Shown: positions 32,946 to 39,904 of the stretch, piece by piece
Layout: the number at the start of each line of letters is the position of its first letter
How positions within the stretch are numbered: the stretch's first letter is position 1
Assembly: GCA_963668185.1 (NCBI GenBank)
Contig: OY764162.1
Span: 1,488,001 to 1,552,000, forward strand
Reading direction: 5' to 3'
Source: G963668185 sp963668185
Lineage (GTDB): Bacteria > Chloroflexota > Dehalococcoidia > Lucifugimonadales > G963668185
Length of the DNA stretch: 64,000 nucleotides
Made by a program: the position numbers and the translations under genes
Notes under the pieces: model-generated
Database searches by the model: none
The model's input: only the letters and a program-made list of their open reading frames with translations
Told to the model about the DNA's origin: nothing

Positions 32946-34051
32946 TATCGGTCCACCTCGCCCATTACGATGTCGAAGCTGCCGAACACGATGATCAGGT
33001 CGGCCATCTTCCAGCCGACGAGGAGGTCTCGCAAGACCTCAAGGTTGATATAGGAAGGCGCCCGGATCTTGCACCGGTAAGGCGAGATTCCGCCGTCGCC
33101 GACTAGATAGAAGCCCAACTCGCCCTTGGGGCCTTCGACGGCGGCGTAGGCATCCCCGGCAGGGGGCCGCAGGAAGTACGCGGCGTCCGTGCGGACGGGG
33201 CCGGGTTCGATTTGTGCCATGCACTGGTCCAGTATCCTGACGCTCTCGCGCATCTCCTGAACGCGGACGATGTACCGATCGAAGGTGTCCCCCACGGAGC
33301 CGATTGGGATGTCGAAGTCGAGGCGGTCGTACACTTCGTACGGATCGGCCTTGCGCAGGTCCCAGAGCACGCGGCTCGCTCGCAGCATCGGTCCCGTGAC
33401 CGAGGCGTTGACGGCGAGCTCGTCGCTGAGGATGCCGACGTCGCGAGTGCGGGAGAGGACGATCTCGTTGCCGGTCAGCAGGGCCTCCAACTCGTCTATG
33501 TAGCCGGGCATCTCGGAAGTGAAGTCCTTCAGCGCCGTCCAGAAGTCGTCGGGGGCGTCCTGCACGACTCCGCCGGGCCTCATGTAGCTCACGGTGATGC
33601 GCGCGCCGCACAGCATCTCGAACATGTCCAGGATGCGCTCGCGCTCCCGGAAGCAGTACATCAGGGGCGTGCCGCCGAACGTGCCCAACTCCATGGCGAG
33701 GAAGCCCGTGGCGATGAGGTGGCTGGCTATCCGTTGGAGCTCGGCGCAGATGACGCGGAGGTACTGCCCCCGGACGGGGGGTTCGATGCCCGCCAGCTTT
33801 TCTACGGCAAGCACGTACGCGAGGTTGTTCGACATGGCGGCGACGTAGTCGAGCCGGTCGGTCAGGGTGACTATCTGCACGAAGGTGCGGCCTTCGGCGA
33901 GCTTTTCGGTGCCCCTGTGCAGGTAGCCTATGACGGGTTCGACGTCGATGACCTCTTCGCCGTCGAAGGTGACTCTCAACCGGAACACGCCGTGCGTGCT
34001 GGGGTGCTGTGGCCCCAGGTTTACGGTTACCGGCTCGCTGCGAATCGCCAT
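32945..34051 (-). CDS. nuoD: NADH-quinone oxidoreductase subunit D
   Basis: Peripheral-arm subunit at the quinone site, homologous to NiFe-hydrogenase large subunits; 368 residues. NLGPQHPSTHGVFRL (near residue 11) is the classic quinone-pocket His loop, and PVIGYLHRGTEKLAEGRTF and DRLDYVAAMSNNLAY follow. The C-terminus ends GSFDIVMGEVDR, typical of NuoD. Separate from nuoC here, not fused. Confidence 0.95.
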   Translation of the reverse strand: MAIRSEPVTVNLGPQHPSTHGVFRLRVTFDGEEVIDVEPVIGYLHRGTEKLAEGRTFVQIVTLTDRLDYVAAMSNNLAYVLAVEKLAGIEPPVRGQYLRVICAELQRIASHLIATGFLAMELGTFGGTPLMYCFRERERILDMFEMLCGARITVSYMRPGGVVQDAPDDFWTALKDFTSEMPGYIDELEALLTGNEIVLSRTRDVGILSDELAVNASVTGPMLRASRVLWDLRKADPYEVYDRLDFDIPIGSVGDTFDRYIVRVQEMRESVRILDQCMAQIEPGPVRTDAAYFLRPPAGDAYAAVEGPKGELGFYLVGDGGISPYRCKIRAPSYINLEVLRDLLVGWKMADLIIVFGSFDIVMGEVDR

Positions 34052-34067
34052 GGACGCCGCCTGACGC

Positions 34068-34511
34068 TCAGCCTATGTAGTCTCTGCGAAGCGGGTGGCC
34101 GGGGAAGTCCTCCCAGAGCAGGACTCGCTTCATGTTCGGGTGGCCTTCGAATCTCACGCCCATCAGGTCCCAGATCTCGCGCTCCTGCAGGTCGGCCCCG
34201 CGCCAGATGTGGGACACGGTCTTCAACTCCGGCTCCTCGCGTCCATAGACTTTGGTCTTGAGCACCGCGCTGTGGTTCAGCCGCATGGAGCGCAGATGGT
34301 AGATGAGTTCGAAGTACTCTATGTAGTCCACGGCGGTGATCGAGATCAGGAATGCGAAGTCCAACTCAGGGTCTCCGTACAGGTGGGACGCGACCTTCTG
34401 CAGGTCCTCCGGCCTGATCCATACGTCGGTCTCAGACCAGCTTACCGACGCGCCAGGGAACGCATCGTCTATGCGGCGGGCGACGTGCTCACCGGAGATC
34501 TGCTTGGTCAT
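34068..34511 (-). CDS. nuoC: NADH-quinone oxidoreductase subunit C
   Basis: Peripheral-arm structural subunit; 147 residues. FAFLISITAVDYIEYFELIY is the conserved hydrophobic-core block of the family, and EREIWDLMGVRFEGHPNMKR with LLWEDFPGHPLRRDY is the C-terminal signature. Sixteen bases before nuoD and seven after nuoB. Confidence 0.94.
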   Translation of the reverse strand: MTKQISGEHVARRIDDAFPGASVSWSETDVWIRPEDLQKVASHLYGDPELDFAFLISITAVDYIEYFELIYHLRSMRLNHSAVLKTKVYGREEPELKTVSHIWRGADLQEREIWDLMGVRFEGHPNMKRVLLWEDFPGHPLRRDYIG

Positions 34512-34518
34512 CCGCGGC

Positions 34519-35166
34519 CTATTCGGTCCCCTCTCTCAAGTTCTGTTGCAGGATCGAGTAACGCTTGATCTTCTCGTGCAGCTGCATGATGCCGTAGAGG
34601 AGGGCGTCCGGCCTGGGCGGACAGCCGGGCACGTAAACGTCCACGGGCACGATGTGATTGACGCCCGGCACCACGCTGTACGATCCGTAGTAAGGGCCTC
34701 CGCTGGTCGCGCAGACGCCCATGGATATCACCCACTTCGGTTCCGGCATCTGTTCGTAAACGCGCTGGATGGGCGGAGCCATCTTCCACGTGACGGTCCC
34801 GGCCACGATCATGAGGTCAGCCTGCCTGGGCGAGGCCCTGAACGCCTCCATGCCGAAGCGGGCGATGTCGAAGCGGGACATCGCGCTTGCCATCATCTCG
34901 AACGCGCAACAGGCCAGGCCGAATGACAGGGGCCACACGGCAGACTTTCGACCCCAGTTGATTATGGCGTCCAGCGAAGTGACGGTGAGGCTGCGCTTCA
35001 AGTCGTCGGGTATCTCGATGACCGGCTCAGGGAGCGCGGATGTGTGCGTTGCCTTCATCTCGTTGATGGCGCGGCCCTCGTCGCGGTCGAGTTCCCAGGT
35101 GTTGGCGAACAGTGGGATGTTGGCGGAGGCCGTGTCCGCGATTCCCGAGCCGTCGGCTATGCCCAT
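34519..35166 (-). CDS. nuoB: NADH-quinone oxidoreductase subunit B
   Basis: Carries cluster N2, the last electron carrier before quinone; 215 residues. The ligand pattern is present: the adjacent Cys pair in GLACCAFEMMA, the Cys in ISMGVCATSGG, and the Cys in YVPGCPPRPDALLYG. The open frame extends upstream to 35289, but the ATG at 35166 overlaps the nuoA stop and gives the normal N-terminus MGIADGSGIAD. An N-terminal extension of about 40 residues precedes the core. Confidence 0.95.
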   Translation of the reverse strand: MGIADGSGIADTASANIPLFANTWELDRDEGRAINEMKATHTSALPEPVIEIPDDLKRSLTVTSLDAIINWGRKSAVWPLSFGLACCAFEMMASAMSRFDIARFGMEAFRASPRQADLMIVAGTVTWKMAPPIQRVYEQMPEPKWVISMGVCATSGGPYYGSYSVVPGVNHIVPVDVYVPGCPPRPDALLYGIMQLHEKIKRYSILQQNLREGTE

Positions 35167-35549
35167 CTGAGCGCCCCCTTGCGCCACGCGTAAAGCCAGC
35201 CGATCACGAGGATGCCGACGAACACGAGCATTTCGATGAGGACGAACAGGCCGAACTGCCTGGAGAGGACGCCGAAGCTGGCCGCCCATGGGAACAGGAA
35301 CACCACCTCAACGTCGAAGATCACGAATATGAGGGCGAAGGTGTAGTACCGAAAGTTGAACTGGCTCCACTTGCCGGTAAGGGTCTCGAAGCCGCACTCG
35401 TAGATGGCTTTCTTGACGGCTGAGGGCTGCCTGGGCCGAATGCCGACGAGGGACAGGGTCCAAGAACCCATCAGCATACCGGTTGGGACGGCGACAGCGA
35501 TCGCCGCGAAGATGGCTATCAGCCCATACTGTTGGAAGTACTGGTCCAT
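35157..35549 (-). CDS. nuoA: NADH-quinone oxidoreductase subunit A
   Basis: Small membrane subunit of complex I; 130 residues, three helices. KKAIYECGFETLTGKWSQFN contains the conserved YECG loop, and FALIFVIFDVEVVFLFPWAA the conserved acidic helix 2. It is the first gene of the nuo operon, which runs A-B-C-D-H-I-J-K-(DUF2007-like)-L-M-N on the minus strand. No nuoE, F or G is present, so the complex probably takes electrons from ferredoxin or another donor. Confidence 0.95.
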   Translation of the reverse strand: MDQYFQQYGLIAIFAAIAVAVPTGMLMGSWTLSLVGIRPRQPSAVKKAIYECGFETLTGKWSQFNFRYYTFALIFVIFDVEVVFLFPWAASFGVLSRQFGLFVLIEMLVFVGILVIGWLYAWRKGALRWA

Positions 35550-35600
35550 GATGGCTCCGCCGCGTTTTCACGTTTGGCGGCAAACGGAATCCGGCTGTGG

Positions 35601-35628
35601 AATCTACCATACCACTTTGAGCGCGCAA
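35601..35628 (-). promoter_or_regulatory. Possible promoter for the nuo operon
   Basis: On the minus strand TTGCGC (35628-35623) and TAGATT (35606-35601) are spaced by 16 bases, about 50 bases before the nuoA start. The match to consensus is moderate. Confidence 0.35.
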
Positions 35629-35688
35629 GTGAAAACGGGCACAAGCCGGGGGTTGGGGGGCCGGGGGCGTTTGCCCCGCCCGCCCCCA

Positions 35689-35755
35689 CCTCTGGATACC
35701 GGCCTTCGCCGGTATGACGGTGGGCGCGCGGGCCCTTCGACGGGGTCAGGGGGAA
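35689..35755. repeat. Palindromic spacer repeats
   Basis: ATACCGG (35696-35702) and CCGGTAT (35709-35715) form a hairpin that recurs at 42014-42033. It is followed by CCCTTCGACGGGGTCAGGG, which recurs at 36964 and, lacking its first bases, at 37161. The repeats reach into the 3' end of the downstream hypothetical gene. Confidence 0.65.
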
Positions 35756-36876
35756 CGGGCGTGGGGCAAGGGCCGCTCGCCAAAGGCCGATGCGGGGGAG
35801 TGGCATCCTGGGGTGTCCCAGTAAAGGGTGCCGCCCTTGTCGAGGACTTTTTTCTCGTGTGCGCTCAGTTCGTCGGGGTAGTGGTAGCCGGGCTTGGACC
35901 ATGGCACGTTGGTGTCTTCGTCGGCTACGACGGGTTCGGGTTCCGGGTCTTGCTGATCCACGTCGTCTTCTTCTTCGAGCGCGTCTTCGGGATCAAGTTC
36001 GGCCTCTCGCTGGGAGGCTTCTTGCCGTTCCTGTTCCATCCTCAGCCTTGTGGCTTCGAGCAGGTGGGGCGCTATCGTTATGCCCTCGGCCTCGGCCCCT
36101 TGGAGTATCGCCTCGATCAGGGTGGGCGCGTCTTCGTCAACGAACTCTTCCATGCCCTCGTGCCACCAGTCGGGCTTCAGTATCGCGCGACCCCTTTCCT
36201 TATCCTCTCTCAGCGTGTCGCTGTAGCGGCTCCATCCGATCAGCTCCACCAGTCCTTCTCTCGGGAGGACTGGGCTACTGCTATCGGTCCAGTCCGTGGT
36301 GATGATGTCGCCTTCAGCCGCGACCATGAAGCCTTTGGGCACTTGGGGGACCTCGGGCTCCGGTTCCTGTTCGGGGACGGCGGCGGGTTCGGGCTCCTGC
36401 TGGGCGTCAGGGCCGCCTTGCCGGTCGAAGCCTCGGCGGAGGAGTTCCCTGGCGGCTGCTATCCTGTGGTGCGGCTTGAAGTCGGGGACGTTGCCCTGCA
36501 TGACGTCGACGAGGAAGCGTACGGCGTCTCGTCCGCCGTCGGTTTCGTCGCGGGCGAACTTGGCGAGTTCGGCTTCGAGCTTGGAGGGTCTGGCGTTTCT
36601 GCGCCGGCTCGGCCTGCCGGTGTCCGCGCGCGCGGGGGCGTTGGAGTCGTCGTCATCGGGAAGCTGTGCGTCGCTGAAGCCGAGCTTGATGAGCAGGCGG
36701 CAGGCCTGGAGGGCGTGCGAGAGATTGCCGCCGGGTATGTCTCCCTGCATGGTGGAGACGAGGAAGCCGACGATGAGCCGTCCGTCTTCGGTGTAACGTC
36801 GGACGAGGGCGTCGATCGGCATCGCCGGGGGCATGGCGTCGTATTCTCGTTCTTGTTCGAGCGCCATAGTGAGCAT
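35746..36876 (-). CDS. Hypothetical protein with two internal helical repeats
   Basis: A 376-residue acidic protein of unknown function. Residues 33-69 (RLIVGFLVSTMQGD...LIKLGFSD) and 116-152 (RDAVRFLVDVMQGN...LLRRGFDR) are two copies of one ~37-residue helical unit with the pattern FLV-x2-MQG-(D/N)-(I/V)-P. Long Glu/Pro/Gln-rich low-complexity segments join the parts, and the C-terminus has GYHYPDELSAHEKKVLDKGG. The last codons run into a palindromic repeat, so the native stop may have been replaced. No ribosome-binding site is clear. A phage or plasmid origin is conceivable but unsupported. Confidence 0.6.
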   Translation of the reverse strand: MLTMALEQEREYDAMPPAMPIDALVRRYTEDGRLIVGFLVSTMQGDIPGGNLSHALQACRLLIKLGFSDAQLPDDDDSNAPARADTGRPSRRRNARPSKLEAELAKFARDETDGGRDAVRFLVDVMQGNVPDFKPHHRIAAARELLRRGFDRQGGPDAQQEPEPAAVPEQEPEPEVPQVPKGFMVAAEGDIITTDWTDSSSPVLPREGLVELIGWSRYSDTLREDKERGRAILKPDWWHEGMEEFVDEDAPTLIEAILQGAEAEGITIAPHLLEATRLRMEQERQEASQREAELDPEDALEEEDDVDQQDPEPEPVVADEDTNVPWSKPGYHYPDELSAHEKKVLDKGGTLYWDTPGCHSPASAFGERPLPHARSP

Positions 36877-37248
36877 GGGTTCTATTATGGGGGAAGGGTA
36901 CTATTGTGTCAAGGGGGGGGCGGATAGTGATTAGTGGATAGTGAATAGTGGCTGGGGGGGCGGCCCTTCGACGGGGTCAGGGCGAACGGGTGGTGGGGAG
37001 GGCCGTTCGCGAACGGCCCCTACGGGGGCGGATGGCGGCGCGGTCATTCGGTTGGCGCAGCGGCACGCGGGCGGATGGCGGCGCGGTCATTCGGTTGGCG
37101 CAGCGGCACGCGGGCGGATGGATTCCCGCCTGCGCGGGAATGACGGCTGAGGGGGCGGCGCTTCGACGGGGTCAGGGCGAACGGGCGGTGGGGAGGGCCG
37201 TTCGCGAACGGCCCCTACGGGGGCGGATGGTGGGGACCGCGGTGGGGG
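36877..37248. repeat. Repeat-rich spacer with duplicated 70-bp element and 43-bp tandem repeat
   Basis: No gene is supported here. A ~70-bp element with the perfect palindrome GGGCCGTTCGCGAACGGCCC occurs twice (36965-37035 and 37161-37230) in direct orientation. Between them lies an exact 43-bp tandem duplication (37028-37070 and 37071-37113) and a hairpin ATTCCC-N8-GGGAAT (37122-37141). The short open frames through this region are an effect of repetitive GC-rich sequence. Confidence 0.8.
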
Positions 37249-38139
37249 CTACCATGGTTGTTGGCGGGCGGTTTCTTTTCTTAGGGTGTTGGCGGCGGAC
37301 TGGGTGGCGGGCATCATTGTTGCGCCCAGTTCGTCTTGCATGAAGCGGAGGCGCTCTTCGGCGGTCATGTCGGGGTCGTTCCAGCTTGAGTAGAATCGCA
37401 GGCCGGCGGCGTCGCAGGCGGACTTTACGATGTCGCGCGCCTCGTTCATCTGGTCGGAGTACGGCGGGTCGTGGCCGTCGGGGTCACCGAACGACATCGC
37501 CATGTCGCCGGGCCCCCACTCGGCGAACGACAGGCCCGGCACGGCGGCGATGCGACCGGCGTCCGGCAGGCAGTGACGGTCTTCGATCTTGAGTCCGAGC
37601 ATGAGTTCGCCGTTGGGGTTGAGCGGCCACGGATCGGCCCTGCGGACGTACTCTGCCGGCGTCATGCCCCATATCGCGGCGGGCGCGGGCTGGCCGCCGG
37701 AGCCGCGCAGTCCCTCCGGCAGTCCGGCGTCCAAGCCCATCGTCTGGAACGGGTACCGGGCCGAGGCGACGAACGTGCGCACGGCGTCGACGTCCCTGGC
37801 GTGGGTGTGCAGCACGCCGTGCGCGCCGGTGGAGAGCACGTGCCTGGTCTGCCAGGCGTTGTACAGCATCTCCGCCGCGCTCATGCAGTTGGACGGCAGC
37901 GAGCAGATCACGGTCGGCGTCATGTGGCCGCTCGGCGTCGGGCCGCCGTCCCTAAGGCCGCGCATGAACGCGGCGAGGCCGACGGTGTCGAAGGGGTAGT
38001 GCTCGAAGTCCACCAGGATCAGGTCGGCCCAGGTGTCCGCCGTCCTGAGGCCGTTCTCGTAGGTAAGCTCGGGAGCGGGCATGGAATAGACGGGCTGCCT
38101 CGCCTCCAACAGGTCGATGCACTTGTTCACGCTGGGCAT
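37249..38139 (-). CDS. HpcH/HpaI aldolase family protein
   Basis: Divalent-metal class II aldolase or lyase acting on pyruvate-type substrates; 296 residues. ADLILVDFEHYPFDTVGLAA is the family's (V/D)-x-E-H block, ELMLGLKIEDRHCLPDAGRI contains the acidic metal ligand, and LSFAEWGPGDMAMSFGDPDG matches the substrate-binding loop with GPxDLxxS. It is divergent from the sialidase-like gene. The family is common in aromatic and sugar-acid degradation; the specific reaction is unknown. Confidence 0.85.
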   Translation of the reverse strand: MPSVNKCIDLLEARQPVYSMPAPELTYENGLRTADTWADLILVDFEHYPFDTVGLAAFMRGLRDGGPTPSGHMTPTVICSLPSNCMSAAEMLYNAWQTRHVLSTGAHGVLHTHARDVDAVRTFVASARYPFQTMGLDAGLPEGLRGSGGQPAPAAIWGMTPAEYVRRADPWPLNPNGELMLGLKIEDRHCLPDAGRIAAVPGLSFAEWGPGDMAMSFGDPDGHDPPYSDQMNEARDIVKSACDAAGLRFYSSWNDPDMTAEERLRFMQDELGATMMPATQSAANTLRKETARQQPW

Positions 38140-38221
38140 CTCAGTCTCCTTGCTACGGAATGTTCCCTGCTACGGTAGGATGTTCTCTACAGGCCGTCAA
38201 TTGCGGGATGAGGAGAACGCT

Positions 38222-39322
38222 ATGAATTACCGATGGGAAGTGGACGCTACGATAGACATCAGCAGGTCGAGGCCGGTCAAGCGGTACTTGGTGGCCCCGC
38301 TGGGGGGCTACTTCCCGGTCATGGCCAAGACCGGGGGGAACTCCGTAGCGGTCGCTCACCGCACGGGGGACTTCCACAACGGCCCGCGCGGACGCACGGA
38401 GATCACGTTCTCGCACGACGGCGGCGAGTCGTGGAGCGCGAGCCGGGTGGTCGCCGACCACGCCGGCGACTGCCGCAACGTCACGATGGGCGTTACGTCG
38501 GACGGCGCCCTGGTTCTGGCGTACGTCTCGGTGGAGTACGAAGGAGGCCGGCCGGACGCCTGGACGGGCTTCGGCGAACTGTTCGTGATCCGGTCGGAGG
38601 ACGGCGGCGAGACCTGGAGCGAGCCGCGGTCATTCACCGGAGTCCTCGAAGGCATAATGGGCGAGCGTTACGGTACGTCCCCTTACGGCAAGATCGTGGA
38701 GCTGGCCGACGGCACGCTGCTGATGAACGTCTATACGCACGGCACCGAGGAGTACGGGGACCATCTGACGCACGTGATCCGGTCTCGAGACGGCGGGCTT
38801 ACCTGGGGCGATCCGTCGACGCTGCCGGTGGACGCCGGAGACGAGACGGCCCTGCTGGCGCTCCCGTCGGGCAAAGTGCTTGCCGCCGCGCGCCGCAGCC
38901 TTTCGCACGTGTCGCAGCACGTCTGCGTCACGTCCTCAATGGACGGCGGATACACGTGGTCCGAACCACAGGACGTGACAGGCCCCATGGAGATACCGGC
39001 AGACCTGATCGAGCTTGCCGATGGCCGGGTGCTGATGACGTACGGATACCGCAACGCCCCGTTCGGAGTGAGGGCGCTGGTGAGCAGCGACGAGGGCGCG
39101 ACGTGGGACCACGACAACACGGTGGCTCTGGTCAACGACAGCCTGCGCATCGACTGCGGCTACCCGAGCTCGGCCCAGCTGGACGACGGCTCGATCCTGA
39201 CGGCCTACTACGCATACGAGAGCGCGGGCGCCTTCCAGGATCCACGGCTCCGGGGGCTGTTCGGGATCAACTACGGGCCGCACGGGGCGGTCGTCAAGTA
39301 CGGGCCGGAGGATCTGCCGTAG
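38222..39322 (+). CDS. Sialidase-like protein with BNR/Asp-box repeats
   Basis: Predicted six-bladed beta-propeller glycosidase; 366 residues. Five Asp-box motifs of the type S-x-D-G-G-x-T-W are visible: SHDGGESWS, SEDGGETWS, SRDGGLTWG, SMDGGYTWS and SDEGATWDH, evenly spaced. The frame is open from 38117, but ATG 38222 follows GAGGAG and starts a typical N-terminus. There is no signal peptide, so it would act in the cytoplasm unless exported otherwise. Many proteins with this fold are not sialidases; a role in glycan or other sugar catabolism is inferred. Confidence 0.8.
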   Translation: MNYRWEVDATIDISRSRPVKRYLVAPLGGYFPVMAKTGGNSVAVAHRTGDFHNGPRGRTEITFSHDGGESWSASRVVADHAGDCRNVTMGVTSDGALVLAYVSVEYEGGRPDAWTGFGELFVIRSEDGGETWSEPRSFTGVLEGIMGERYGTSPYGKIVELADGTLLMNVYTHGTEEYGDHLTHVIRSRDGGLTWGDPSTLPVDAGDETALLALPSGKVLAAARRSLSHVSQHVCVTSSMDGGYTWSEPQDVTGPMEIPADLIELADGRVLMTYGYRNAPFGVRALVSSDEGATWDHDNTVALVNDSLRIDCGYPSSAQLDDGSILTAYYAYESAGAFQDPRLRGLFGINYGPHGAVVKYGPEDLP

Positions 39323-39904
39323 CAGACTGGGGAAGGGGTCGGAGGCCCCGCCCAGGCCACCTCTGGATTCCGGCCTTCGCCGGAATGACGGCGGGCGGAT
39401 GGATTCCCGCCTGCGGAGACCTTTGCGTAACTCTGTGACGGTGCTTGAACAACGGCGCTCTACCCCATCTCAATCTTCCCCAGCAGACTGGGGAAGAGGC
39501 CGGAGGCCATGCCCAGGCCACCTCTGGATTCCGGCATGCGCCGGAATGACGGCGGGCGGATGGATTCCCGCCTGCGCGGGAATGACGGCGGGAGTGGGGC
39601 GCGCGGCCCTTCGACAGGCCCCTTCGGCAAGCTCAGGACGCGGTCAGGGCGAACGGGGAAGGTCGGGTTTGAAACCCGACCCTACGGATTGGGGCAAGCG
39701 GGCGCGAGCGTTGTCCAGCTTCTTTTGTGCAATCTTTCACATACTTGACACGTTCTTGACGGTGCGCTAGTGTGCTGTGCGAATGTTGGGTTGCCCGGCG
39801 CGGGTTGCGCTCGTTTGCGCCGCTTGCCGGGCGTTGCAGGAGTTAAGGGCCGGAGCTCCAAATACTGATGGGGCGCGGTTGAGGAGAATTGAGGAGGGCT
39901 CTGT
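39323..39904. repeat. Spacer with a duplicated 95-bp repeat and a structured leader for the downstream gene
   Basis: Two ~95-bp near-identical direct copies (39321-39415 and 39482-39576) begin with AGCAGACTGGGGAAG and run through a GATTCCGG-x-CCGGAAT hairpin and GGATTCCCGCCTGCG. The second is completed to ATTCCC-N8-GGGAAT (39564-39583). A REP-like CCCTTCGACA...GCGAACGGGG unit follows (39608-39657). From 39745 the region is a promoter and a ~130-base leader with a GCCCGGC/GCCGGGC hairpin (39793-39799, 39826-39832). No gene is supported. Confidence 0.75.
39745..39773 (+). promoter_or_regulatory. Sigma70-type promoter for the solute-binding lipoprotein gene
   Basis: TTGACA (39745-39750, perfect -35) and TAGTGT (39768-39773) are spaced by 17 bases. 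The leader to the ATG at 39905 is about 125 bases. Confidence 0.55.

Noticed and set aside
36948..37343. A 131-codon frame through the spacer repeats
   Set aside because: Consists of translated tandem repeats and the antisense end of the aldolase gene; no ribosome-binding site or domain.
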